From Acidobacteriota bacterium (GTDB taxonomy: Bacteria; Acidobacteriota; Vicinamibacteria; Vicinamibacterales; UBA2999), in contig JAKFYH010000012.1 of the NCBI GenBank assembly GCA_021730945.1, forward strand, positions 1-64,000: a stretch of DNA of 64,000 bases, read 5' to 3'. The notes under the pieces are model-generated. The model saw nothing but the letters and a program-made list of their open reading frames with translations. It did not search any database and had not been told where the DNA came from. Positions 36,336 through 45,882 of the stretch are shown here, piece after piece; position 1 is the stretch's first letter, and the number at the start of each line of letters is the position of its first letter. The position numbers and the translations under genes were made by a program.

Positions 36336-36557
36336 ATGGAAATCGCCCGAGAGCGCTTTCTCGACGACACCCGCACCTATCACCTGTCGGCCGGCATCCG
36401 CAGCCGGACCACCGCCGCGCACAGTTTGCTGTCGGCGTTGACCGACGAAGAGAAGGCGCAAGTCAGCGCCGCGATCGTCCGCGCCCTCGACGAAGTGGAG
36501 CGCATCGTCCGGCACCGCGTCCCAGGCATGTCGGCACCTGAGCACCCGAGCACCTGA
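36336..36557 (+). CDS. small helical hypothetical protein
   Basis: A 73-residue acidic helical protein (MEIARERFLDDTRTYHLSAG, then SALTDEEKAQVSAAIVRALDEVERIV). A strong leaderless-type promoter sits directly before it. The last six codons (APEHPST) are made of the dispersed GAGCACC repeat, so the repeat has probably replaced or extended the original C-terminus. No family recognised. Confidence 0.55.
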   Translation: MEIARERFLDDTRTYHLSAGIRSRTTAAHSLLSALTDEEKAQVSAAIVRALDEVERIVRHRVPGMSAPEHPST

Positions 36558-36580
36558 GCACCTGAGCACCCCAGCACCAC
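36531..36580. repeat. GAGCACCT tandem repeat (8-nt unit, reverse orientation)
   Basis: Units CTGAGCAC, CCGAGCAC, CTGAGCAC and CTGAGCAC are the reverse complement of the GTGCTCAG/GTGCTGAG arrays elsewhere. The array crosses the stop codon of the gene at 36336. Confidence 0.75.
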
Positions 36581-36628
36581 CCCTTGTGGTACATTCCGTC
36601 CGCCTCCGCTCGCTCATGAATGTCGCGA

Positions 36629-36652
36629 GCTACGGCGAGACCTCGCCGTAGC
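36629..36652. repeat. perfect hairpin in the leader of the VPS10-like gene
   Basis: GCTACGGCGAG and CTCGCCGTAGC form an 11-bp stem with a 2-nt loop, followed by CGGCCTCCGGCCG, a second small stem. It lies 46 nt before the ATG at 36698 and could be a REP-type element or an mRNA-structure element. Confidence 0.55.
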
Positions 36653-36697
36653 GGCCTCCGGCCGCGAAGGCGGGCCATGTATACGGAGGATCCCCGG

Positions 36698-39600
36698 ATG
36701 TTGCGAAAGCCCTGCTTGATTGTTCTGCTTGCCGCCCTGGTTGTCATCAGCGGCGACACTCGCGTTCGTGCCGAACAGGGGGCGGCGGCGCGTCCGCCTG
36801 CCGCCGCGGCCGATGCCGATCCGTTTGCCGGCCTGGTCTTCCGCAACATCGGCCCCGCCACCATGGGCGGCCGGGTCGACGACCTTGCCGTGCTCGAGTC
36901 GAACCCGGCCGTGTTCTACGTCGGCACCGCCACCGGCGGGTTGTGGAAGACCGTCAACAACGGTACCACCTGGGACGTGTTGTTCGACGACCTTGACGAC
37001 GCGGTGTCGATTGGCGACATTGCCATCAATCCCAACGACGCCAACACCGTGTGGGTGGGGAGTGGCGAGAACAACAACCGCCAGAGCGGCTCGTGGGGCA
37101 ACGGCCTCTACAAGTCGATCGACGGCGGCCGCACCTGGAAGAACGTCGGACTCGCCACCTCGAAGCACATCGCCCGCATCATCGTCGACCCGATCGATCA
37201 CGACGTGGTCTACGTGGCGGCGCTCGGGAGCCTCTGGGGGCCCGGCGGCGAGCGCGGCGTCTACAAGACCACTGACGGCGGCCTGACCTGGTCGCGCATC
37301 CTGTTTGTCGACAACGACACCGGCGCCACCGAATTGGTGATGGATCCTTCAAACAACAAAGTGATCTACGCCGCGACCTACCAGCGGCGCCGCGCCACCT
37401 GGGGTTTCAACGGCGGTGGCCCCGGCAGCGCCATGTGGAAGTCGAGCGATGCCGGCCGCACCTGGGTCAAGCTCACCGAAGGCGTGCCGGCCGGTCCGCT
37501 GGGCCGCATCGGCATGGACGTCTGGCGCAAGGACCCCAACGTGCTCTACGCCCGGATCGAGCACGAGACGGAAAGCGGCACCTACCGGTCGGATAACGCC
37601 GGCCGGTCGTGGAAGAAGATGTCGAACGTCAATCCGCGGCCGATGTACTTCAGCCAGGTCCGGATCGACCCGACCAACGATGCCCGCATCTACGTGCTCG
37701 GCGTGCAGCTCCACATCTCGGACGATGGCGGCAGGACGTTCATCGAGAACGGCGCCATGCACTCGGATCACCACGCCATGTGGATCAACCCGGCGAATCC
37801 GAACCACATCATCGACGGCAACGACGGCGGCATCGGTGTCAGTTATGACAAGGGGGCGACGTGGGAGGGTGTCTACAACATGGACATCGGCCAGTTCTAC
37901 CACGTCACCTACGACATGGAGACGCCCTACAACGTCTACGGCGGCCTGCAGGACAACTACACGTGGGGTGGCCCGAGTGCCGTGCGCAGCCGCCAGGGCA
38001 TCGTCAACGACGACTGGTTCTCGATCCATGGCGGCGACGGGTTCGAGGCGCAGGTCGATCCCAAGGACACCCGCACGATCTACGCGGAGTCGCAGGACGG
38101 CAACATCTCGAGGGTCGATCGCATCAGCAATGAACGCAAGTCAATCCGGCCGCTGCCGGCGCGCGGCGACGCGCCCCTGCGCTGGAACTGGAACACCCCG
38201 ATCCTGATCTCGCCGCACGACTCGAACACGATCTATGTCGGCGCCAACAGGGTGTTCAAGTCCACCGATCGCGGCCAGAGCTGGACCGCGATCAGCCCCG
38301 ACCTGTCGGAGGCGACCGACCGCGAAGGCCTGGCGCTGATGGGGGTGGCGGCGAAGGACGTCAAGATCGCCAAGAACGACGGCGTGCAGTCATACGGCAA
38401 CATCGTGCAGCTGGTGGAGTCGCCGAAGCAGGCCGGCGTGCTCTATGCCGGCACGGACGACGGCCAGGTGCACATGACCAAGGACGGCAAGAGCTGGACC
38501 AACATCACCGGCAAGTTCCCCGGGGTGCCGAAGAACGCCTACGTGTCGCGGCTGTCGCCGTCGAATCACGAAGTGAACGTCGTCTACGCCAGCTTCGACA
38601 ATCATCGTAACGACGACATGGGCACCTACGTGTATGCCAGCGTCGACGGCGGCAACAACTTCCGGTCGATTGGCGAGGGCATTCCGAAGGGCCATGCGGT
38701 GACCGCGATGACCGAGGATCCGAGGAACCCGAATGTGCTGTACTCCGGCACCGAGTTCGGCTTGTTCATCAGCCCCGATCGCGGCGGCAAGTGGATGCGC
38801 ATCAAGTCCAATCTGCCCACGGTGCCGATCCACGAAATCGTCTTCCATCCGCGCGACAACGACATGATTGTCGCTACCCACGGCCGCAGCATCTGGATTC
38901 TCGATGACGCGACGCCGCTGCAGCAGGCGGCTGAGGCGATGAAGGCCGACGCCTACCTGTTCGACATGCGCGGCGGCATGCAGTTCAACCAGGCCAACGA
39001 TCGCGGCTTTGTCACCGACAAGCCGTTTTTTGGCAAGAACCCCACCTACGGCGCGCCGATCAGCTTTTACCTGGCGAAGCCGCAGACCAACGTGACGCTG
39101 CGCATTCGCGACGGGGCCGGTAACCAGATCCGCGAGATCACCGGCGCCGAACTGAGCGCAGCGCGCGGGGCCGGGATCAACCGCGTGCACTGGGACCTGC
39201 GCCACCAGCCGCTGGCCCCGCTGGCGGGCCAGCCGGCCGGCGGTGGCGGCGGTGGCTTTGGCGGCGGCGGTAACAACGGTCCCAACGTGCTGCCCGGCGA
39301 GTACCGGGTGACGCTGGTCGTGGACGGCAAAGACGTCGCCACCAAGCCGGTGCGTGTGTCCGGCGACAGGGACATGCCGATGACCGATGCCGAGCGCAAG
39401 ACCTGGCACGACACCGCGCTCGACCTGCATCACCTGCAGCGCCTCGCCAACACCGCTGCCGAGGGGGTGACGACGCTCGGTGCGCAAGTGACGGCGGCGG
39501 AAGCGCTGATGAAGACCGCGGCAAGTGTGCCGGCGGCGGGCAAGGCGGCGCTGGCCGACGTGAACACCAAGATCGCCGATCTGCGCCGCCGGCTTGGCCT

Positions 39601-39871
39601 CGGCCAGGGTCAAGGCGGTGGTGGTGGCGGCTTTGGCGGCCAGCAGGCCAACGTGCGTGGTCAACTCGGCCAGACCAAGGGGCAGATCATGGGCTCGACG
39701 TCGATGCCGACGGTGCAGCAGGTCCGCATTGCCGGTGAGTTGCGCGGCGACATGGTCAAGCTGGTGGCCGATACCAACGATCTGATCGCGGCGGTGCCGG
39801 CGCTCTACGACGCGCTCGGCGCGGCGGGGGCGAAGCCGGCCGCCGTCAAGACGGTCGGGCCGCTGCCCTGA
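36698..39871 (+). CDS. VPS10/sortilin-like secreted beta-propeller protein
   Basis: A 1057-residue exported protein with signal peptide (MLRKPCLIVLLAALVVISG) and many BNR/VPS10 repeats with the Asp-box pattern S-x-D-x-G-x-T-W: KSIDGGRTWKNV, KTTDGGLTWSRI, KSSDAGRTWVKL, RSDNAGRSWKKM, HISDDGGRTF, KSTDRGQSWTAI, ASVDGGNNF. The propeller covers about residues 50-770. A beta-sandwich-like part (ISFYLAKPQTNVTLRIRDGAG) and a helical C-terminus with a Gly-rich insert follow. Often annotated as glycosyl hydrolase, but no catalytic residues are evident. GGAGG precedes the chosen ATG. Confidence 0.87.
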   Translation: MLRKPCLIVLLAALVVISGDTRVRAEQGAAARPPAAAADADPFAGLVFRNIGPATMGGRVDDLAVLESNPAVFYVGTATGGLWKTVNNGTTWDVLFDDLDDAVSIGDIAINPNDANTVWVGSGENNNRQSGSWGNGLYKSIDGGRTWKNVGLATSKHIARIIVDPIDHDVVYVAALGSLWGPGGERGVYKTTDGGLTWSRILFVDNDTGATELVMDPSNNKVIYAATYQRRRATWGFNGGGPGSAMWKSSDAGRTWVKLTEGVPAGPLGRIGMDVWRKDPNVLYARIEHETESGTYRSDNAGRSWKKMSNVNPRPMYFSQVRIDPTNDARIYVLGVQLHISDDGGRTFIENGAMHSDHHAMWINPANPNHIIDGNDGGIGVSYDKGATWEGVYNMDIGQFYHVTYDMETPYNVYGGLQDNYTWGGPSAVRSRQGIVNDDWFSIHGGDGFEAQVDPKDTRTIYAESQDGNISRVDRISNERKSIRPLPARGDAPLRWNWNTPILISPHDSNTIYVGANRVFKSTDRGQSWTAISPDLSEATDREGLALMGVAAKDVKIAKNDGVQSYGNIVQLVESPKQAGVLYAGTDDGQVHMTKDGKSWTNITGKFPGVPKNAYVSRLSPSNHEVNVVYASFDNHRNDDMGTYVYASVDGGNNFRSIGEGIPKGHAVTAMTEDPRNPNVLYSGTEFGLFISPDRGGKWMRIKSNLPTVPIHEIVFHPRDNDMIVATHGRSIWILDDATPLQQAAEAMKADAYLFDMRGGMQFNQANDRGFVTDKPFFGKNPTYGAPISFYLAKPQTNVTLRIRDGAGNQIREITGAELSAARGAGINRVHWDLRHQPLAPLAGQPAGGGGGGFGGGGNNGPNVLPGEYRVTLVVDGKDVATKPVRVSGDRDMPMTDAERKTWHDTALDLHHLQRLANTAAEGVTTLGAQVTAAEALMKTAASVPAAGKAALADVNTKIADLRRRLGLGQGQGGGGGGFGGQQANVRGQLGQTKGQIMGSTSMPTVQQVRIAGELRGDMVKLVADTNDLIAAVPALYDALGAAGAKPAAVKTVGPLP

Positions 39872-40015
39872 AAAAGGGGTCGGGGATCTTTTTCCGGTTG
39901 GCATCGCATTTATTGGTGCTTATTTCAGAATCTGGGTCAGGACCTGGCCTCAGGTGTAGAGGTAAGTAGGGTGGTTTTCGACAGCACGGCCGGGAAAAGA
40001 TCCCCGACCCCTTTT
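39872..40015. repeat. 144-nt inverted-repeat (REP/MITE-like) element
   Basis: Arms of about 26 nt (39872-39898 and 39990-40015; core GGGGTCGGGGATCTTTT / AAAAGATCCCCGACCCC) match at all but one position and flank 91 nt that include GGGTCAGGACCTGGCCTC. It fills the gap between the VPS10 gene and the histidine kinase and reaches 45 nt into the kinase coding region. It resembles elements moved by REP-associated tyrosine transposases, but no such gene is here. Confidence 0.75.
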
Positions 40016-42442
40016 CTCGCCGGGCTTCCCCATGGCACGCTTGCGATCGCAAGCGTCACGGCCCTGCTCGTCGCCGGGATCTGGGCGTACACGCTCGATC
40101 GCGGGCGCACCGAACGGGGCGAAGCGAGCGCCGCCGAGTTCAGCAAGAACGCCAACCTGGCCCTGGCTCTCGACCTCCACACCAACCAGTTACTGAAGGG
40201 CATTGACCAGTTCCTGCTGCTGATGAAGGCGCAGCACGAGGGCGCCGGCGCGGTCGCGCCGATTTCGCTCCAGCGATTGGTCGTGCCGGCCTTTGCCGGC
40301 TCCTCGTCGATTACCTTCATTGGCGTCACCAATGAAAAGGGCGACATCGTCGACTCGCTGCAGCCGTTTGCGCCCACCAATGTCGCCGACCGCGAGTTCT
40401 TCCAGCAGCACCAGCGAGGCGAGGCGGTGGGCCTGCTGGTCTCGGAGCCGGTGCTGGGCCGTGTCAGCGGACGCTGGGCCATTACCCTGACGCGGCGGCT
40501 CGACCGGCCCGACCGCTCGTTCGGCGGCATCGTAGCCATCTCGATCGAGCCGCGCTACCTCACCGAATTGTTCGAGTCCTCGACGCTGGGGCCGCTGGAT
40601 GTGATGGCGCTGGTGCTGGAGAACGGCGTGACCCTGGCCCGCCGCCGCGGACCTTCGCTTGAATTTGGCGAGAACATCTCGCGGGCGCAGCTCTTTGTCG
40701 AATACGCGCGCGTGCCGGTGGGCAGCTACACCGGGCCGGGCGGGGTCGACGGCCGGCAGCGGATGTTCAACTATCGCCGCATGCGCGACTATCCGATTCT
40801 GGCGACCATCGGGACACTCGAAGACGACGTCATGGCGCCGGTGCGCCGGCGCGCCCAGCGCAACTTCCTGACCGCGGGCCTCGCCACCGCGTTCCTCATG
40901 CTGGTCAGCGCCGGTGCCATCGTGATGCTGGGCCGGCAACAGCGCGCCAACCAGCGCCTGGCCGAGCAGGCCTCGCTGCTCGACAAGGCCCAGGACGCGA
41001 TCATCGTCACCGATCTCGACCGGCGCATCACCTACTGGAACCGGAGCGCGGAGCGCTTGTACGGCTGGACCTCAGACGAAACGATCGGCCGGATCATTGG
41101 CGACTTGTTCGCTGTCGGCACGGATCCCGCCGATGCGGCGGTGGCGTTTGAGACCGTTCTTCGCACTGGCGAGTGGACCGGCGAGTTGCGCCCGCACGAT
41201 CGGCGCGGACAGCCGGTGATCGTCGAGAGCCGGTTCACACTGGTCCGCGACCGGGATGGCCGGCCCCAGAGCGTGCTGTCGATCAATACCGATGTCACCG
41301 ACCGGCGCCAACTTGAACAGCAGTTTTACCGGGCCCAGCGGCTGGAGAGCATCGGCACGCTGGCCGGCGGCATTGCCCACGACCTGAACAACGTGCTGAC
41401 GCCGATCATGATGGCGATCGAACTGCTCAAGGATCGGGTGACGGCGCCCGCCGATCGGGAAGTGCTGATGATGCTGGGCGCCAGTGCCGGGCGGGGCGCC
41501 GAGATGGTGAAGCAGGTGCTGTCGTACGCCCGCGGACTCGAGGGCCGGCGGGTGCCGATTGCCCCGGCCGACCTGGTGGCCGAAGTCGCCGGCATCGCAC
41601 GCGACATCCTGCCCAAGACCATCGCCATTCAAACGGAAGTTGCCGCCCAGTTGCCCTCGATCCTCGGCGACCCGACCCAGTATCACCAGGTGCTGCTCAA
41701 CCTGTGCGTTAACGCGCGCGATGCCATGCCCGAGGGCGGCGAATTGACGATCACGGCGGCGGTCGCGCTGATTGATGCCGCTCCCGGGGGCGACCTGCCG
41801 GCGGGAACGTACGTCAGGATCGAGGTGGCCGACACCGGCACCGGCATTCCCCGCGAGATCGCCGACCGAATCTTCGATCCGTTCTTCACCACCAAGGAAC
41901 CGGGGAAGGGCACCGGCCTCGGACTGTCGACTTCGCTGACCATCGTCAAGAGCCATGGCGGGCAGATTCGCGTCTCGAGCACTCCGGGCCGGACCTGCTT
42001 TGCCGTCTACCTGCCGGTAATGGCCGGCACTGGCGACTCACGAGCGATGGGTGCGCCGGCGCCGCACGTGTCTGGTGACGGACAGACGGTTCTGGTGGTC
42101 GACGATGAGGCGGCCATTCGGATGGTGGCGCAGCGGACGCTGGAGAGCGCCGGCTTTCGGGTGCTCACGGCGTCGGACGGCGCCGAGGCGGTGGCCACCT
42201 TCGGCGCCAACCACCGCGCGATCGCCGCCGTGCTGCTGGACATGACCATGCCGGTGTTGGCCGGGGTGCCGACGATCCAGGCGATGGCGCGCATCAACGG
42301 TTCGGTGCCGATCATCGCGGTGAGCGGCATCAGCGCCAACGAACCGGTGGCGCTCGCGGCCAGCCCACAGGTTCGGATGTTCATGCCCAAGCCCTTCACC
42401 ACCGAGACCCTGCTCAAGGCCCTGGCGCACGCGCTCGCGTAG
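39971..42442 (+). CDS. hybrid sensor histidine kinase / response regulator
   Basis: An 823-residue membrane kinase. Layout: membrane segment (about 24-42), extracytoplasmic dCache/PAS-like sensor (about 60-300), second membrane segment (about 303-322), PAS domain (about 340-450; DAIIVTDLDRRITYWNRSAERLYGW), HisKA with AGGIAHDLNNVLTPI, HATPase (LNLCVNARDAMPEGG, FFTTKEPGKGTGLGLS), and a receiver with VVDDEAAIR and phospho-Asp in LLDMTMPVL. No DNA-binding domain. The start codon, its GAGG site and the first 15 residues (GKRSPTPF) lie inside the inverted-repeat element. Confidence 0.9.
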   Translation: MVFDSTAGKRSPTPFLAGLPHGTLAIASVTALLVAGIWAYTLDRGRTERGEASAAEFSKNANLALALDLHTNQLLKGIDQFLLLMKAQHEGAGAVAPISLQRLVVPAFAGSSSITFIGVTNEKGDIVDSLQPFAPTNVADREFFQQHQRGEAVGLLVSEPVLGRVSGRWAITLTRRLDRPDRSFGGIVAISIEPRYLTELFESSTLGPLDVMALVLENGVTLARRRGPSLEFGENISRAQLFVEYARVPVGSYTGPGGVDGRQRMFNYRRMRDYPILATIGTLEDDVMAPVRRRAQRNFLTAGLATAFLMLVSAGAIVMLGRQQRANQRLAEQASLLDKAQDAIIVTDLDRRITYWNRSAERLYGWTSDETIGRIIGDLFAVGTDPADAAVAFETVLRTGEWTGELRPHDRRGQPVIVESRFTLVRDRDGRPQSVLSINTDVTDRRQLEQQFYRAQRLESIGTLAGGIAHDLNNVLTPIMMAIELLKDRVTAPADREVLMMLGASAGRGAEMVKQVLSYARGLEGRRVPIAPADLVAEVAGIARDILPKTIAIQTEVAAQLPSILGDPTQYHQVLLNLCVNARDAMPEGGELTITAAVALIDAAPGGDLPAGTYVRIEVADTGTGIPREIADRIFDPFFTTKEPGKGTGLGLSTSLTIVKSHGGQIRVSSTPGRTCFAVYLPVMAGTGDSRAMGAPAPHVSGDGQTVLVVDDEAAIRMVAQRTLESAGFRVLTASDGAEAVATFGANHRAIAAVLLDMTMPVLAGVPTIQAMARINGSVPIIAVSGISANEPVALAASPQVRMFMPKPFTTETLLKALAHALA

Positions 42443-42463
42443 GCGGTGCCTCGTCTCCGGCCA

Positions 42464-42469
42464 TACAAT
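42464..42469 (+). promoter_or_regulatory. -10 box of the ThDP-enzyme gene
   Basis: TACAAT lies 5 nt before the ATG at 42475; no Shine-Dalgarno. Leaderless-type start. Confidence 0.4.
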
Positions 42470-42474
42470 GCCGC

Positions 42475-44094
42475 ATGACCACAGCGGCGGTAGTGGCGAG
42501 GGCACTGGCGCAAGCCGGTATCGATCGGGTGTTCGGCTTGCCAGGCGGCGAAGTGCTCGTCCTGATCGACGAGTTGCGCCAGGCAGGCATCGACTTCGTG
42601 TTGATGCGCCACGAGGCCAACGCCGGCATGGCCGCCGCGGTCTACGGCAAGTTGCGGCGGCAGCCGGGCGTCGTGCTGGCGACGCTCGGGCCCGGGGCCG
42701 CCAACCTGCTGTTGCCGGTGGCGAGCGCGTATCTCGATCAGGAACCGCTGCTGGCCATCACCGCGCAGTTGCCACCCGAACTGCCGGCCAGTCACACCCA
42801 CCAGTTGCTGCCGCTCCACGATATTTATCGACCGGTATGCCGCCTGACCGATGCCATCACCGCTGACCACGCCGCCACTTCGGTGGCGCGCGCGCTGGCG
42901 GCCTGCATGGAGCGTCCCTATGGGGCCGCACTCCTGACCCTGCCGGCGCGAGAGGCCGTGAAGGACAGCCAATCGTCCGGCGAGTCGGTGCCGGCCAGCG
43001 GCGAGGCGCCCGATCGGCGCCATGCGGCACCGGCGGCGGCTGCCGCGGCCGCGCGTCTTCGCACCCGCCTGGCCGGGGCCGAGCGGCCGCTGGTGCTGGT
43101 CGGCCTTGGCTTCGATTCCATCAACGCCGCGCACCTGCGCCGCTGGCTCGACCAGTGGGATCTGCCGGTTGCCGTGACGCCAAAACTGAAGGGCATTGTC
43201 GACGAGACCGGCGCGAATTTTGTCGGCGTGATCAGCGGCATGGCCGCCGATGGTTTGATGGTTGAGGCGCTCAAGTCCTCCGATTTGCTGATTGGTGTCG
43301 GCCTGGATCCGGTCGAGATCGACAAGACCTGGCATGCCGAATTGCCAATCGAGTGGGTCCTCGAGGCGCCCAACGTGGCGGGACGGGTTCCGGCGGGTGT
43401 GCAGCTGGTCGACCACGCCACCTTCCTGGACGCCATGACGAGTGCGCCGCCGCCCCGCCGGTGGTCACGCCCCTTCGCCGAGGTTCAGCGCGCGCGGCTC
43501 GACTTGTTGCAGGCGCGGCCGGGCGCGGACGTCCGTGGAGACGCGGCGGGGATGTGGCCCGGTGACTTGATCGGCGCGCTGGTCGCGGCGGTGCCGGCCA
43601 ACACGATCGTGACCACGGACGTCGGCTCCCACAAGTACCTGTTCGGCCAGTTCTGGCCCAGCCGCCATCCCGACACCTTCTGGATGTCGAACGGGTTGTC
43701 GGGCATGGCCTATGGCCTGAGCGCGGCGATTGGCGCCAAGCTCGCGCACCCCGATCGGCCGGTGCTGGCCGCGGTCGGCGACGGCGGCTTCTCGATGAAC
43801 GCGCAGGAACTGGAGACCGCCGAACGGGTCGGCGCACCGTTCATCACCGTGGTCCTCGAGGACGGCAGCTATTCGCTGATCAAGCTGGCCCAGGAGAACC
43901 GCAAGCTGCCGCCGCACCGCATGGACTTCGGGCGGATCGACACTGTGAAGATGGCCGAGGCCTGCGGCGTGCGGGCGCTGAGGACGGCCGATCCGGCGGA
44001 GTTGACGAACGCGGTCCACGAGGCCGCGGCTGACAACCGCAGCCTGGTGGTTGGCGTGCCGGTGAATTACGCCGACTACAGGCTGCTGTTCTGA
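42475..44094 (+). CDS. thiamine diphosphate-dependent enzyme, acetolactate synthase-like
   Basis: A 539-residue cytoplasmic enzyme with the three-domain ThDP decarboxylase fold. The N-terminal PYR domain has VFGLPGGEVLVLIDEL and the catalytic-Glu motif MRHEANAGMAAAVYGK; a central domain follows; the PP domain has GDGGFSMNAQELETAERVGA ending VVLEDGSYSLIKL, where the usual NN/DN cofactor pair reads ED. The family includes acetolactate synthase, benzoylformate decarboxylase and sulfopyruvate decarboxylase. No small regulatory subunit is adjacent, so catabolic use is as likely as branched-chain synthesis. Confidence 0.83.
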   Translation: MTTAAVVARALAQAGIDRVFGLPGGEVLVLIDELRQAGIDFVLMRHEANAGMAAAVYGKLRRQPGVVLATLGPGAANLLLPVASAYLDQEPLLAITAQLPPELPASHTHQLLPLHDIYRPVCRLTDAITADHAATSVARALAACMERPYGAALLTLPAREAVKDSQSSGESVPASGEAPDRRHAAPAAAAAAARLRTRLAGAERPLVLVGLGFDSINAAHLRRWLDQWDLPVAVTPKLKGIVDETGANFVGVISGMAADGLMVEALKSSDLLIGVGLDPVEIDKTWHAELPIEWVLEAPNVAGRVPAGVQLVDHATFLDAMTSAPPPRRWSRPFAEVQRARLDLLQARPGADVRGDAAGMWPGDLIGALVAAVPANTIVTTDVGSHKYLFGQFWPSRHPDTFWMSNGLSGMAYGLSAAIGAKLAHPDRPVLAAVGDGGFSMNAQELETAERVGAPFITVVLEDGSYSLIKLAQENRKLPPHRMDFGRIDTVKMAEACGVRALRTADPAELTNAVHEAAADNRSLVVGVPVNYADYRLLF

Positions 44095-44154
44095 GATGGC
44101 CCTACGCCTCGCCCGCCAGCTGAGCCGTCGTTCGCGTATGCTAGTGAGCCGCGC

Positions 44155-45882
44155 ATGGTGAAGTTGTTGAGGTTCGTCTCGCCGTTTCGCGGTTCGGTCG
44201 CGGTTGTCCTGGTCCTGGCGTTCGCGCAGTCACTGGCCACTCTGTACCTGCCGCGCCTGATGGCCGACATCGTCGACTTCGGCATCGTCCCGGGCGACAC
44301 CACGAAGATTCTGGAGATCGGCGGCTTGATGCTGCTGGTCGCCGTCATCGGCACCGGCTGTGCGATCGCGGGCAGCTTCGTCGGGTCGAAGGTCGCGACC
44401 GGCTTCGGCCGGGTGATTCGCGGCAAGGTCTTCGACCGTGTGTCCCACCTGTCGGTCCACCAGTTCGGTCAGTTCGGCACGGCCTCGCTGATAACCCGGA
44501 CCACCAACGACACCACGCAGGTCCAGCAGGTCATGCTGATGCTGCTCAGCATGGCGATCCCCGCGCCGATGATGGCAATCGGCGGCATCACGCTGTCGCT
44601 CTCGCAGGACGCGCGCCTGGCGCGGGTGCTGATGGCGGTGATCCCGGTGCTGGCGGTGGTCTTCTTCACCATCATGTGGAAGGCGGTGCCGCTCTTCCAG
44701 GCGATGCAGCACAAGATTGACCGTCTCAACCTGGTGCTCGACGAAGGGCTGTCGGGCGTGCGCGTGATTCGGGCCTTCGACCGCGGCGCCGATCAGAGCC
44801 GCCGGTTCGATGCCGCCAATCTCGACGTCACCGGCACGGCCATCACCGTCAACCGGCTGATGGCGCTGCTGATGCCGGCGATGTTCTTCATGATGAACCT
44901 GACCAGCGTCTTGATCCTCTGGTTCGGTGCCGTCCGCATCGACGCCGGCCAGATGCACGTCGGGGCAATGATGGCCTCGATCCAGTACGCCATCCAGATC
45001 CTGTTCGCGGTGTTCATGGTGACGGCGGTATTCGTGATGCTGCCGCGGGCGGCGGCCTCGGCCGAACGCATCAATGCCGTGCTTGACGTCGCGCCGGAGG
45101 TGACCGATCCGGCGCCGCCGCAGACGGCCGTGGCCGGGCGCGGCCGCGTCGAGTTTCAGAATGTCACGTTCCAGTACCCCGGCGCTGAGGAACCCGCGCT
45201 GAGCGACGTGTCGTTCACGGCACTGCCGGGCCAGGTGACGGCCATCATCGGCGGCACGGGCTCAGGCAAGTCCACCGTCGCCGGATTGGTCCCGCGCTTC
45301 TACGACGTGCACCGCGGCCGATTGCTGGTGGACGGCGTGGATGTCCGCGAAATGCCGCAGGCCGATCTGCGCGCCCGGATCGGCTACGTGCCGCAGAAGG
45401 CGGTGCTGTTTTCCGGCACGGTGGCCAGCAACATTCGCTTCGGCCGAGACGAGGCGACCGACGACCAGGTGCGGCACGCGGCCCAGGTGGCGCAGGCCGC
45501 CGAATTCATCGATCAGATGGCCGACGGCTACCAGTCGCCGGTGTCGCAGGGCGGCACCAACTTGTCGGGCGGCCAGAAACAGCGCCTCGCCATCGCTCGT
45601 GCCATTGCCAGGCGCGCGGGTATCTACGTGTTCGACGACAGTTTCTCGGCGCTTGACTTCGCCACCGACGCGCGTCTGCGCGCGGCGCTCAAGCAGGACC
45701 TCGCGCACGCCACGGTGATTCTCGTGTCGCAGCGCATCGGCACGGTGATGACCGCCGACCGCATTGTCGTGCTGGACGAGGGCCGGGTGGCGGGCACCGG
45801 GACGCACGCGGACCTGCTGGCGAGTTGCGAGGTCTATCGGCAGATTGCCGAGTCGCAGGCGTCGCTCGAGGAGGTGGCATGA
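44155..45882 (+). CDS. heterodimeric ABC exporter, subunit with degenerate ATP site
   Basis: A 575-residue half-transporter: six membrane helices (1-310) and a nucleotide-binding domain. Walker A is GGTGSGKSTVAG and the signature LSGGQKQRLAIARA. The Walker B reads YVFDDSFSALD, with Asp where the catalytic Glu should be, and the switch motif VSQRIG has Gln in place of His. This is the pattern of the partner that carries the degenerate site in TM287/288- or LmrCD-like exporters. Substrates of such pumps are lipids or drugs. It overlaps the next gene (ATGA). Confidence 0.92.
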   Translation: MVKLLRFVSPFRGSVAVVLVLAFAQSLATLYLPRLMADIVDFGIVPGDTTKILEIGGLMLLVAVIGTGCAIAGSFVGSKVATGFGRVIRGKVFDRVSHLSVHQFGQFGTASLITRTTNDTTQVQQVMLMLLSMAIPAPMMAIGGITLSLSQDARLARVLMAVIPVLAVVFFTIMWKAVPLFQAMQHKIDRLNLVLDEGLSGVRVIRAFDRGADQSRRFDAANLDVTGTAITVNRLMALLMPAMFFMMNLTSVLILWFGAVRIDAGQMHVGAMMASIQYAIQILFAVFMVTAVFVMLPRAAASAERINAVLDVAPEVTDPAPPQTAVAGRGRVEFQNVTFQYPGAEEPALSDVSFTALPGQVTAIIGGTGSGKSTVAGLVPRFYDVHRGRLLVDGVDVREMPQADLRARIGYVPQKAVLFSGTVASNIRFGRDEATDDQVRHAAQVAQAAEFIDQMADGYQSPVSQGGTNLSGGQKQRLAIARAIARRAGIYVFDDSFSALDFATDARLRAALKQDLAHATVILVSQRIGTVMTADRIVVLDEGRVAGTGTHADLLASCEVYRQIAESQASLEEVA

